Source of the DNA: Paraburkholderia hiiakae | GTDB lineage: Bacteria; Pseudomonadota; Gammaproteobacteria; Burkholderiales; Burkholderiaceae | Assembly: GCF_904848665.1 (NCBI RefSeq) | Contig: NZ_CAJHCQ010000009.1 | Coordinates: 62,001-126,000, forward strand | Reading direction: 5' to 3' | DNA: 64,000 nucleotides | In this document: piece by piece, positions 42,984-52,056 of the stretch | Layout of the letters: each line of letters opens with the position of its first letter | Numbering within the stretch: the stretch's first letter is position 1 | The notes under the pieces: model-generated | Database searches by the model: none | What the model was told of the DNA's origin: nothing | Seen by the model: the letters and a program-made list of their open reading frames with translations, nothing else | Program-made: the position numbers and the translations under genes

Positions 42984-44435
42984 TTACATGCCCGCCATGC
43001 ACATGTACTTGATCACCACGTAGTCATCCACACCGTAGTGCGAGCCTTCGCGGCCGAGGCCCGACTGCTTCACGCCGCCAAACGGCGCGACTTCGTTCGA
43101 GATCAGGCCGGTGTTGATGCCCACCATGCCGTATTCGAGCGCTTCGGCCACGCGCCACACACGGCCGATATCGCGGCTGTAGAAGTAAGCGGCGAGACCG
43201 AATTCGGTATCGTTCGCCATCCTGATCACTTCTTCGTCCGACGAAAAGCGGAACAACGGCGCGAGCGGGCCGAAGGTTTCGTCGCGTGCAACCTTCATCG
43301 CGGGCGTGACGCCGGTGAGGATGGTCGGCTCGAAAAAGCCGTGGCCGAGCGCGTGGCGCTTGCCGCCCGTGGTCACCTGGGCGCCTTTCGCGAGTGCGTC
43401 CTCGATGTGCGATTCCACCTTCAGCACGGCCGCTTCGTTGATGAGCGGGCCTTGCGTCACGCCGGCCTCCGTGCCGAGACCGACCTTGAGCTTTTCAACG
43501 GCGTCGCGCAGTTTGGCCGCGAACGCGTCGTACACGGCGTCGTGCACGTAGAAGCGGTTCGTGCACACGCAGGTCTGGCCGCTGTTGCGATACTTCGATG
43601 CGATGGCGCCGGCGACAGCCGCGTCGAGATCGGCGTCTTCGAAGACGATGAACGGGGCGTTGCCGCCCAGTTCCAGCGAGACCTTCTTGACCGTCGAGGC
43701 GCACTGGCTCATGAGCAGGCGGCCCACCGGCGTCGAGCCCGTGAACGAGAGCTTGCGTACCGTCGGGTTGCTCGTGAGTTCGCCGCCAATCGCCTTCGGG
43801 TCGCCCGTCACGACGCTGAACACGCCGCGCGGCACACCTGCGCGCTCGGCCAGCACGGCCAGTGCGAGGGCCGAGAACGGCGTGGCTTCGGCGGGCTTGA
43901 GCACGATCGGGCAGCCTGCCGCGAGCGCGGGGCCGACTTTGCGGGTGATCATCGCGGCGGGGAAATTCCACGGTGTGATCGCGGCGCACACGCCCACGGG
44001 TTCCTTAGTCACGACGATGCGCTTGTCGTTGGCGGGCGTGGGGATCGTGTCGCCGTAAATGCGCTTGCCTTCTTCGGCGAACCATTCGAGGAACGACGCG
44101 GCGTAGCCGATCTCGCCCTTCGCTTCGGCAATCGGCTTGCCTTGTTCCGTGGTGAGGATGAGCGCCAGGTCGTCGGCGTTTTCCATCATCAGGTCGTGCC
44201 ATTTGCGCAGGATGCTGCTCCGCTCCTTCGCGGTCTTCGCGCGCCATGCGGGCCAGGCAGCGTTCGCGGCGGCGATCGCGCGGCGCGTTTCGGCCGCGCC
44301 CATGCGCGGCACCGTGCCGATCAGCGCGCCGGTGGCGGGGTTCTTCACTTCGAACGTAGCGCCGTCTTCGGCGCGTTGCCATTCGCCGTTGATATAGGCA
44401 TTGGTTTGCAGCAGCGATGCGTCTTTCAGGTTCAT
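42984..44435 (-). CDS. gabD: Succinate-semialdehyde dehydrogenase (NADP+)
   Basis: A 483-residue aldehyde dehydrogenase that oxidises succinate semialdehyde to succinate, the second step of GABA degradation. The catalytic Cys289 is in NSGQTCVCTNRFY, the general base Glu255 in SLELGGNAP, and the cofactor region ITPWNFPAAMITRKVGPALAAG is intact. The ATG at 44435 follows CCGGAG. The two cysteines in CVC may form a redox-sensitive pair, as noted for some GabD enzymes. It lies 115 nt downstream of gabT, so the two genes are probably cotranscribed. Confidence 0.95.
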   Translation of the reverse strand: MNLKDASLLQTNAYINGEWQRAEDGATFEVKNPATGALIGTVPRMGAAETRRAIAAANAAWPAWRAKTAKERSSILRKWHDLMMENADDLALILTTEQGKPIAEAKGEIGYAASFLEWFAEEGKRIYGDTIPTPANDKRIVVTKEPVGVCAAITPWNFPAAMITRKVGPALAAGCPIVLKPAEATPFSALALAVLAERAGVPRGVFSVVTGDPKAIGGELTSNPTVRKLSFTGSTPVGRLLMSQCASTVKKVSLELGGNAPFIVFEDADLDAAVAGAIASKYRNSGQTCVCTNRFYVHDAVYDAFAAKLRDAVEKLKVGLGTEAGVTQGPLINEAAVLKVESHIEDALAKGAQVTTGGKRHALGHGFFEPTILTGVTPAMKVARDETFGPLAPLFRFSSDEEVIRMANDTEFGLAAYFYSRDIGRVWRVAEALEYGMVGINTGLISNEVAPFGGVKQSGLGREGSHYGVDDYVVIKYMCMAGM

Positions 44436-44550
44436 GCTTGAACTCCGGATTGACTTCGATTCGTTTAGAACGACGAACGGCACAGCGGCAAACGCCGGTG
44501 TGCCGTTTCGTGGATGGCCCGCTTCATGCGAGCCAGAGTGTTGTGAAGGC

Positions 44551-45837
44551 TTACGCCGGCACGCCCACGGCTTCCTTGATCGACTCTTCGAGGATCGCGA
44601 GCGCTTCGTCGAACACGGCGTCCTGGATCGTCAGCGGGAACAGGAAGCGCACGACGTTCGAGTACACGCCGCACACGAGCAGCAGCAGGCCGCGGCTCAG
44701 CGCTGCCGTTTGCACGCGCTTGGTGAAGTCGGCGTCGGCTTCGTTCGTGCCGGGCTTGCAGAATTCCACCGCGTTCATCGCGCCGGGACCGCGCACGTCG
44801 ACGATTTGCGGCACGTCGGCCTTCATTGCGTTGAGTTTGGCCTTGAGCTTGTCGCCGAGCTTCGTGGCGCGCTCGCAGAGCTTTTCCTCTTCGATGATCT
44901 CGATCACAGCGTGCGCCGACGCCACGGCGAGCGGGTTGCCCGCGTACGTGCCGCCGAGGCCGCCAGGCGCTGCGGCGTCCATGACGTCCGCGCGGCCCAC
45001 CACGCCCGACAGCGGCATGCCGCCCGCCAGGCTCTTGGCGATCGTCATGAGGTCAGGCGTGACGTCGTAGTGCTCCATCGCGAACAGCTTGCCGGTGCGC
45101 GCGAAGCCCGTTTGCACTTCGTCGGCGATCAGCAGGATGCCGTGTGTGTCGCAGATCTTGCGCAGGCCGCGCACGAAGTCCGCCGGCGCCTGGTAGAAGC
45201 CGCCTTCGCCTTGAACCGGTTCGAAGATGATCGCGGCCACGCGCTTCGGATCGATGTCGGCCTTGAACAGCATGTCGATGTGCTTGAGCGAGTCAGCCGT
45301 GCTGATGCCATGCACCGAGTTCGGGTACGGCGCGTGGTACACGTCGGCCGGGAACGGACCGAACGCGAGCTTGTACGGGGCGACCTTGCCCGTGAGCGCC
45401 ATACCCATCATCGTACGGCCGTGGAAGCCGCCCGCGAATGCGATCACGCCCGGACGGCCGGTATGGGCACGGGCGATTTTCACGGCGTTTTCCACGGCTT
45501 CGGCGCCGGTCGTGAAGAAGGCGGCTTTCTTGGCGAAGCTGCCCGGCGCGCGCTGGGCGACCTTTTCGGCCAGCGAGACGTACGACTCGTACGGCACGAT
45601 CTGGTAGGCCGTGTGCGTGAACTGGTCGAGCTGCGCCTTGATGGCGGCGACGATCTTCGGATGGCGGTGGCCCGTGTTGCACACGGCGATGCCGGCGGCG
45701 AAGTCGATGAAGCGGCGGCCTTCCACGTCCCACAGCTCGGCGTTTTCGGCGCGCTCGGCGTAGAAGTCACACATCACGCCCACGCCGCGCGGGGTAATGG
45801 CGTTCTTGCGGCTTTGCAGATCGGCGTTCTTGCTCAC
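44551..45837 (-). CDS. gabT: 4-aminobutyrate-2-oxoglutarate transaminase
   Basis: A class III PLP aminotransferase, 428 residues from a GTG at 45837. It converts GABA and 2-oxoglutarate to succinate semialdehyde and glutamate. With this start Lys268 (TIAKSLAGGMPL) is the PLP lysine, the same number as in E. coli GabT. AGGAG lies six nt before the GTG and immediately abuts an ATG at 45843, so the GTG is favoured; the ATG would add two residues. FEPVQGEGG and the DEVQTGFARTG loop are intact. It is divergent from the MocR-type regulator gene. Confidence 0.94.
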   Translation of the reverse strand: MSKNADLQSRKNAITPRGVGVMCDFYAERAENAELWDVEGRRFIDFAAGIAVCNTGHRHPKIVAAIKAQLDQFTHTAYQIVPYESYVSLAEKVAQRAPGSFAKKAAFFTTGAEAVENAVKIARAHTGRPGVIAFAGGFHGRTMMGMALTGKVAPYKLAFGPFPADVYHAPYPNSVHGISTADSLKHIDMLFKADIDPKRVAAIIFEPVQGEGGFYQAPADFVRGLRKICDTHGILLIADEVQTGFARTGKLFAMEHYDVTPDLMTIAKSLAGGMPLSGVVGRADVMDAAAPGGLGGTYAGNPLAVASAHAVIEIIEEEKLCERATKLGDKLKAKLNAMKADVPQIVDVRGPGAMNAVEFCKPGTNEADADFTKRVQTAALSRGLLLLVCGVYSNVVRFLFPLTIQDAVFDEALAILEESIKEAVGVPA

Positions 45838-45906
45838 GTTCATCTCCTGTGGAATCGGTGTCAGTTCTGAGGTTGGTTGGCGGACCGGCAAGCAGTCCAT
45901 GTCGCG

Positions 45907-45964
45907 ACTATACTCACGTTTGGCTCTAAATTTCAGAGCCATTCAGTGCAATCTTTAGGAGCCA
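45907..45964. promoter_or_regulatory. gabT-gabR control region with AGAGCCA repeats
   Basis: On the minus strand TATAGT (plus 45907-45912) is a good -10 for gabT, with no good -35. The place of the -35 is taken by an inverted repeat, TGGCTCT (45921-45927) and AGAGCCA (45935-45941), seven bases apart. A direct copy, GGAGCCA (45958-45964), follows 23 bases later and overlaps the ribosome binding site of the regulator gene. This layout suits activation of gabT and autorepression by a MocR-type protein. Confidence 0.6.
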
Positions 45965-45970
45965 ATTTCG

Positions 45971-47614
45971 ATGCGTGCGAGTGTTCTGTCCGATTGGCTG
46001 GCCCAACGGCTCGACCGTGGCAGCGCCCAGCCCGTGTACCGCCAACTGCACAAGCTGCTACAGCAGGCGATCCTTTCGCGCGAGTTGCCAGCCGGAGCGC
46101 GGGTGCCGTCGTCGCGGCTGCTGGCGGCGGAGCTGGGGATTGCGCGCAATACCGTGACGCAGGTCTATGAACAATTGGTGCTCGAAGGCTATGTCACCTC
46201 GGCCACGGGGCGCGGCACGTTCGTGGCGGACACGTCGCCCGACGAGATCGTGGGGGCGACGGAAATTGGCTCTATGCAGGTGCGGAAAAATAGCGATGTT
46301 TCAGGAGCCGTGCTGCCTGGGGGGGCGGTTGCAACTAACAGCCAGATCGCGCGCGTCGCGGAATCACTTGCCGTGGCGGCACCAGGAGTCTCAACGGCCA
46401 GCGGCCCGGAAGCCGTCGCCGCTGCCCACCCGCAGCGCCCCACGGCACGCGCGCTCTCGGCGCGAGGCGCGCGCCTGATCGGAAGCGCGGGCGTATCGAA
46501 GCGCCAGGGCGGCGCGTTCATGCCCGGCGTGCCCGATGTCTCCCGCTTCCCCGCGCGCGTCTGGACGCGTCTGCACAACAAGTACTGGCGCAGCCTGCGC
46601 CCGGACCTGCTGACGTACGCGCCCGGCGGCGGCCTCGCGCTGCTGCGCCACGTGCTGGCCGACTATCTGCGCACGTCGCGCTCGGTGCGCTGCTCGCCGG
46701 AGCAGATCATCATCACGACCGGCATTCATCAGTCCATCGACCTCGCTGTGCGTCTGCTTTCCGACCCCGGCGACACCATCTGGACCGAAGACCCGTGCTA
46801 CTGGGGCGTGCGCAGCGTGCTGCACGTCTCGGGCCTCAACACGCGGCCCATCGCCGTGGACAGCGAAGGCCTCAACCCGTCGCCTGCCGACTTCGCCGCG
46901 CCGCCGCCCCGGCTCATGCTCGTCACGCCTTCGCACCAGTATCCGCTAGGCATGGTGATGAGCCTCGCGCGCCGCCGCATGTTGCTCGAGTACGCGCGCC
47001 AGCACCAGTGCTGGATCATCGAGGACGACTACGACAGCGAGTTCCGCTACGGCAGCCGCCCGCTCGCCTCTTTGCAGGGGCTCGATACGGCGGGCCAGGT
47101 GATTTACGTGGGGAGCTTCGGCAAGACGCTGTTTCCGGGCTTGCGCGTGGGCTATCTCGTCGCGCCGCAAGCGCTCGCGGAAAGCTTCGCGACCGCGAGT
47201 GCGGAACTCTACCGCGAGGGGCAATTGCTGCAGCAGGCCGTGCTCGCGGAATTCATCGCCGAAGGGCATTTCACCTCGCATATCCGCAAGATGCGCGCGC
47301 TCTACGGCCAGCGCCGCCAGGTGCTGCTCGACGCCGTTTCGCGCCGCTACGGCGACGCGCTGCCCGCCATGGGCGGCGACGCGGGCCTGCATGTCGTGAT
47401 GCAACTACCCGAGGGCAGCGACGACCGCGCCGTGGCCGAAGCCGCGCTCGCGCGCAATATCGTGGTGCGGCCGCTTTCTGGGTACTACTCGTCGCGCGAG
47501 CGCGCGAACCCGGGCTTGTTGATCGGCTATGCCTGTGTGCCCGATGAGGAGATCGCGCCGGCGTTCGAAACGCTAGGTGAGGCAATCGACACGACGCTGC
47601 CGCTGCTTGCCTGA
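45971..47614 (+). CDS. gabR: MocR/GabR-type PLP-dependent transcriptional regulator
   Basis: A 547-residue fusion of a GntR-type winged helix (about 20-90, with PSSRLLAAELGIARNTVTQVYEQL) and an aminotransferase-like domain (from about 185). The PLP lysine is Lys385 in VGSFGKTLFPGLRVGY. The roughly 80-residue linker is Ala/Ser-rich. GabR homologues activate gabTD when GABA and PLP are bound and repress their own gene; adjacency to gabT supports the same role here. An AGGAG site precedes the ATG. The linker DNA carries an 11-bp copy of the upstream operator sequence at 46262-46272. Confidence 0.85.
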   Translation: MRASVLSDWLAQRLDRGSAQPVYRQLHKLLQQAILSRELPAGARVPSSRLLAAELGIARNTVTQVYEQLVLEGYVTSATGRGTFVADTSPDEIVGATEIGSMQVRKNSDVSGAVLPGGAVATNSQIARVAESLAVAAPGVSTASGPEAVAAAHPQRPTARALSARGARLIGSAGVSKRQGGAFMPGVPDVSRFPARVWTRLHNKYWRSLRPDLLTYAPGGGLALLRHVLADYLRTSRSVRCSPEQIIITTGIHQSIDLAVRLLSDPGDTIWTEDPCYWGVRSVLHVSGLNTRPIAVDSEGLNPSPADFAAPPPRLMLVTPSHQYPLGMVMSLARRRMLLEYARQHQCWIIEDDYDSEFRYGSRPLASLQGLDTAGQVIYVGSFGKTLFPGLRVGYLVAPQALAESFATASAELYREGQLLQQAVLAEFIAEGHFTSHIRKMRALYGQRRQVLLDAVSRRYGDALPAMGGDAGLHVVMQLPEGSDDRAVAEAALARNIVVRPLSGYYSSRERANPGLLIGYACVPDEEIAPAFETLGEAIDTTLPLLA

Positions 47615-48402
47615 GCGGCGTGCCGCCCGAAACCTGTAGTCATGCGAACGAATGTTTGCGCGACAGGCACGTGACGCCGCCGATCTGTTATGTGCCATGC
47701 GCCCCAAGGCGCAGTATTGAGGGCGGCGCGTTTTCTGTACGCGCGGGCGTCCATCGCATCATCGCGCACGAGCCGCTGCAGTAGGTGTTGGGGATGATCG
47801 CCGTCCTCGGCGTTTGCGTGGCACCGGAGGCGCTCTCGCTCTCGCGCGCGATGTGCGAGATCCGTGCGGGGGCGCCTCCCCAATCGCTGTAGCGCTGGTT
47901 TCGCGAAACCACAATTCGGCCCTTCTGGTCGCGGACCGCTCACCGCGACGGTCGCAATACGACGGAGCGTCGTTCGTTCGAGCTTCAAGGCCGGAACGGT
48001 GCCCAGCAGGGCGTCATCGCGCAGTCCAGTTCCGAGGACGGCTCGTCCTTTATCGCAACCCATTTATTCATTTCGTTATCCCGACGCAACGCGGTCAATC
48101 GCACCGGGCGCTTGAGCACTTGACGCGCAAGGTCCTGTGGCGCATGTCGGATCGATATGGACCTTAATCTCGGAAAACCTGCGTTCGGTACGGATTCGAA
48201 TAACTTCTATGGTTCGGCTGATTCGCGTCCGCAATACTTCTGGAAGTGGAATTGAGATGCTTCTTGCAAGTCAAGCAACCATCGACATCCAGAGGCAAGA
48301 CCGCGAGACGAAGTTCCAGGCGATCAGGCAAAGCCCGAGGTAGCTCCACGTGGAATGACCGAAAACTTCCTGGCTCCAATTATATTTACTAAGGATTACG
48401 AA
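47615..48402. other. Long non-coding stretch between gabR and the adhesin gene
   Basis: About 790 bases in which no reading frame on either strand shows a recognisable domain, ribosome binding site or the codon bias of its neighbours. GC content falls towards the right end (48100-48400). It could hold the adhesin promoter with a long leader, or decayed sequence from an earlier insertion, but I see no direct evidence of mobile-element ends. Confidence 0.45.
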
Positions 48403-50793
48403 ATGAACAAGGTTTATCGATCGATTTGGAATAGCCTGAGTGGAACGTGGGTTGCAGTGGCTGAGACCGCGAAGGCTAGATCCAAGGGCAAAAATAGCAA
48501 GGCGATTATCGTCGCTCTCGCGGCACTCTGCGCTGCCTCGCAAGCGTTTGCCTACGAGGCGGGGACGAACGCTTACACAGGGACTGTCTGGGATACCGCC
48601 GTGGGCGACGGGGCTTATGCGAACCGGAATGATAGCCAATATTACAATTGGGACTACGGCGCGACTGCATTTGGCTACAGTGCGAGCGCCGCGGGTCAGG
48701 GCACCGTCGCGATCGGCTTCAATGCGATGGCAGCTTCCATAGGATCCGTTGGCGTCGGCGCATTTGCGTCGGCAACCGGTCAAGCATCCGTTGCGCTCGG
48801 TGAGACCTCGCTGGCGTCCGCGAACTATGCCACGGGACTAGGATACGCTGCAACGGCCAGCGGGCTGTCGTCCTTCGCAGCAGCGACCTCAGCCAATGCG
48901 TCTGGAGATTATTCGACCGCTGTGGGCCGACACGCGTCTGCTGGCGCTACCTCGAGCGTCGCCCTCGGTAACAGTGCTCTTTCCACAAGCGCTGCAGTTG
49001 GCGGCGTGGCCATCGGAGCGATGGCGACGGTGACCGCGGCCAATTCCGTGGCGTTGGGTAACAACGCCCAGGCGGGCTCCGCGGTGGGCACGTCGAGCGG
49101 CGTGGTTGGCGGCACGACCTATACGTACGCGGGCACTTCGCCGGTGGGCACTTTGAGCGTGGGTTCGGCGGGCGCGGAGCGCACCATCACTAACGTGGCG
49201 GCTGGCCGCGTGACGGCCGCGAGCACGGACGCGGTGAACGGTTCGCAATTGAATGCGACCAACACGCAGGTGACGGCTAATACGAACGGCATCTCCACGC
49301 TGCAGAGCAGTGTCACCAACCTCAACAGTCAAGTCACGAACATGGCTGGCCAGTTGGCCGATGCGGTTGTGTATGACTCGTCGGCGCACAATTCGGTGAC
49401 ACTCGGCGGTGTGGGCTCGACCACGCCGGTAGCGTTGCACAACGTGGCAGCCGGCGCGGTGAACGCATCGAGCTACGACGCGGTGAATGGCTCGCAGCTG
49501 TACAACGTGGCGAGCTCGACGGCCAGCGCGCTGGGCGGCGGTTCGACGGTGAACAGCGATGGCTCGATCACGAACCCGACGTACACCATTGGTGGCAACA
49601 CGTACACCAGCATTGCGGGTGCGGTGACGAACCTGGACGGCCGCGTGACGCAGAACTCGACAGATATCTCGAATCTGCAGAACGACATCACCAACATGGT
49701 CGGCACGATGGGCGATGCGGTGGCGTATGACTCGCCGGCGCACAATTCGGTGACGCTGGGCGGAGTGGGCGCGACGGTGCCGGTGGCGTTGCACAACGTG
49801 GCGGCCGGTGCGTTGAACGCATCGAGCTACGACGCGGTGAACGGCTCGCAGCTTTATGCGACGAACCAGCAGGTGGCTCAGAACACGAGCGCTATCGCAC
49901 AGAACAGCGCCGACATCGCGAACCTGCGGAACAATGTCCCCACGGTCAGTGGTCAGGTGGCGAATTCGGTTTCGTACGACTCGTCGGCTCACGACTCGAT
50001 CACGCTGGGCGGCACCGATGCGACGACGGCGGTGGCACTGCATAACGTGGCGGCTGGTGACATCTCGGCCACTAGCACGGACGCGGTGAACGGCTCGCAA
50101 GTCTATGCACTGAGCCAGGCCATCAACAACGTGCAGAACATGGCGGAAAACGCAACCGACCCGATGTTCTCGGCTGCCGGCGACCGTAATACCGAGGTGG
50201 CGATTTCGAGCGGCACGCATTCCACCGCCGCTGGCGCGCTTGCGGTGGCGAGCGGCACGCAGGCGACGGCGATGGGCGCCAGCTCGACTGCGAGTGGGGC
50301 TCATTCGACGGCGGTTGGTGCGAACTCGATCGCATCGGCGTCGAACGCGGTTGCGCTGGGCGCAGGCTCGGTGGCCGATCGTGACGACACGGTGTCGGTG
50401 GGCTCGGCGGGCAGCGAACGCCAGATCACCAACGTCGCTGCTGGCACCGAAGGCACGGATGCCGTGAACGTCAACCAGCTGAATGCTGCGGCGGGGCAAT
50501 CGCAGAGCTACACCAACCAGCAGATTGCTGGCGTGAAGAACCAGATTTCCGACGTGCGTCGTGACGCCTTCGGAGCCGCAGCGGCTGCGATGGCTGTCGC
50601 GGGTCTGCCGCAGCCGAACCAGCCGGGCAAGACGATGGTGGCCGCGGGTACGTCACGCATGGGTGGTCAGACGGGCATGGCACTCGGTGTCTCGTACGCC
50701 ACGCGGAACAACCACTGGATCGGCAAGGTGGCGGTGAGCTCGAGCAGCCAGGGCAGCACGGGCGTGACAGCCGCCGCTGGCTATCAGTGGTAA
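48403..50793 (+). CDS. Trimeric autotransporter adhesin (YadA-like)
   Basis: A 796-residue trimeric autotransporter. The long signal sequence begins MNKVYRSIWNSLSGTWVAVAE, the ESPR type, and cuts near residue 50 (ASQAFA). Residues about 60-245 are a YadA head made of 14-residue repeats with SVALG-like motifs. The stalk holds three tandem modules with AV-YDSSAHNSVTLGG, VALHNVAAG and DAVNGSQ, then a second short head and a final neck (TNVAAGTEGTDAVNVNQL). The C-terminal 70 residues form the membrane anchor ending in AAGYQW. It should mediate adhesion to surfaces or hosts. The stalk modules are near-identical in DNA and open to recombination. Confidence 0.93.
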   Translation: MNKVYRSIWNSLSGTWVAVAETAKARSKGKNSKAIIVALAALCAASQAFAYEAGTNAYTGTVWDTAVGDGAYANRNDSQYYNWDYGATAFGYSASAAGQGTVAIGFNAMAASIGSVGVGAFASATGQASVALGETSLASANYATGLGYAATASGLSSFAAATSANASGDYSTAVGRHASAGATSSVALGNSALSTSAAVGGVAIGAMATVTAANSVALGNNAQAGSAVGTSSGVVGGTTYTYAGTSPVGTLSVGSAGAERTITNVAAGRVTAASTDAVNGSQLNATNTQVTANTNGISTLQSSVTNLNSQVTNMAGQLADAVVYDSSAHNSVTLGGVGSTTPVALHNVAAGAVNASSYDAVNGSQLYNVASSTASALGGGSTVNSDGSITNPTYTIGGNTYTSIAGAVTNLDGRVTQNSTDISNLQNDITNMVGTMGDAVAYDSPAHNSVTLGGVGATVPVALHNVAAGALNASSYDAVNGSQLYATNQQVAQNTSAIAQNSADIANLRNNVPTVSGQVANSVSYDSSAHDSITLGGTDATTAVALHNVAAGDISATSTDAVNGSQVYALSQAINNVQNMAENATDPMFSAAGDRNTEVAISSGTHSTAAGALAVASGTQATAMGASSTASGAHSTAVGANSIASASNAVALGAGSVADRDDTVSVGSAGSERQITNVAAGTEGTDAVNVNQLNAAAGQSQSYTNQQIAGVKNQISDVRRDAFGAAAAAMAVAGLPQPNQPGKTMVAAGTSRMGGQTGMALGVSYATRNNHWIGKVAVSSSSQGSTGVTAAAGYQW

Positions 50794-50818
50794 CTCAATG
50801 AAGTAGTGCTACGCGCAG

Positions 50819-50854
50819 AAAGCCTGGCAGTCGAAAGACTGCCAGGCTTTTTTG
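50819..50854 (+). terminator. Intrinsic terminator of the adhesin gene
   Basis: AAAGCCTGGCAGTC (50819-50832) pairs perfectly with GACTGCCAGGCTTT (50837-50850) over a GAAA tetraloop, followed by TTTTG. A 14-bp stem with a stable tetraloop makes this the strongest terminator in the window. Confidence 0.95.
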
Positions 50855-51021
50855 TTTCTGCGCCAGAACGGCGCCTATGCGGGGGTCGTCATATTCCAGT
50901 AGTCCAGCCAAGTGCTGGCGCGGCGTGCGCTCAGACCTCGAGCCGCGGACGATCGCCGAAGCCATCGACGCGACCTTGGCCGCCTTTGCGTGAGCTGCGT
51001 TGCGCGCCGTTCGCGGACGGC

Positions 51022-51858
51022 TCACAGCCGGATCAGCACCGCCCCACACGTCACCAGTGCGCACGCCACCATGCGGCGCGCCGTGAGCTTCTCGTTCATG
51101 AAGAGCCAGCCGATCAGCACGGCGAAGATCGACGAGAGTTCCCGCAGCGCGGAAACCATCGCGATAGGCAAATAACGGAACGCCTCGATCACGAGGCAAT
51201 ACGCCGTGAGCGCGAGCACGCCCGCGAGCATGCCGCGCGCGACCGCGGATGTCGACGTGAACATCTTTGCGGCGCCTCCGCGCAGCTTGCAGACCACGAG
51301 AAACTGCGGGACGTTCCAGAGCAGATACACCCACATGATGTAGCTGATGCCGTTGCCGGCCAGGCGCGCGCCGAGCCCGTCGATGACCGAATACATCGCG
51401 ATGAAAAGGCCCGTGAGCAGCGCGTACGGCACGCTCTCGCCTGAAAAACGCATGCCGCGCCGGAACGCGAGCGACATGATGCCGAGCGAAACGAGTGCGA
51501 CGCCGGTGGCCGCGAGCGCATGCAGTGCTTCGTGCGCGAACACGAGCGCGCCGCCGAATACGAGCAGCGGCGAGAGGCCGCGCGCGATGGGGTAGATCTG
51601 CCCGAAGTCGCCGCTGCGATAGGCGCGGATCAGCGTGAAGCAGTACACGAACTCGAGCACCACCGAAGCGGCGATATACGGCCAGCTCGCCTGCGCGGGC
51701 AGCGGCAGCACGCACACCGCGATCGCGCTCACGACGATGTACGGAACCGAGAACATGCCGAGCAGCCAGAGGCGGTCGCCCGAAAGATGGAGGAAGGCGT
51801 TCCAGCTCGCGTGCATGAGTGCCGAGAGCAGGACCAGCAGGACGATGAAACTGGCCAT
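51022..51858 (-). CDS. EamA/DMT-family permease, phosphonate-associated type
   Basis: A 278-residue inner-membrane protein with about ten helices in two EamA-type halves. It starts MASFIVLLVLLSALMHASWNAFLHLSGDRLWLLG and ends in the typical IGWLFMNEKLTARRMVACALVTCGAVLI. The sequence resembles the group named phosphonate-utilisation-associated DUF6 membrane proteins, and it is the next gene after phnE on the same strand, 198 nt downstream. It may export or import a small metabolite of phosphonate breakdown, but the substrate is unknown. The ATG at 51858 is used; no strong ribosome binding site is seen. Confidence 0.78.
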   Translation of the reverse strand: MASFIVLLVLLSALMHASWNAFLHLSGDRLWLLGMFSVPYIVVSAIAVCVLPLPAQASWPYIAASVVLEFVYCFTLIRAYRSGDFGQIYPIARGLSPLLVFGGALVFAHEALHALAATGVALVSLGIMSLAFRRGMRFSGESVPYALLTGLFIAMYSVIDGLGARLAGNGISYIMWVYLLWNVPQFLVVCKLRGGAAKMFTSTSAVARGMLAGVLALTAYCLVIEAFRYLPIAMVSALRELSSIFAVLIGWLFMNEKLTARRMVACALVTCGAVLIRL

Positions 51859-52056
51859 TGGGGGCAGCAGACCGGATCGATTGGTTAGGGCGGATGCGGG
51901 CCGTTGCGGCCGCAAGGAAGCGATTATTCCACCGATCGCCACAAAATGCCACAAATCGCCAGAAAAGGGGATGCGCGAGCCGTTTTATCAGGATGTTGTT
52001 TCGGCTCGCGCGGGGGGAGGCGCGCGAAAAGGGCGGCGGCGGGTCGAACTGCGGCG

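Noticed and set aside
50900..51000. A short plus-strand reading resembling a protein C-terminus (DLEPRTIAEAIDATLAAFA)
   Set aside because: It looks like a gene tail, but there is no extended frame upstream and no identified family, so it cannot be called a pseudogene on this evidence.
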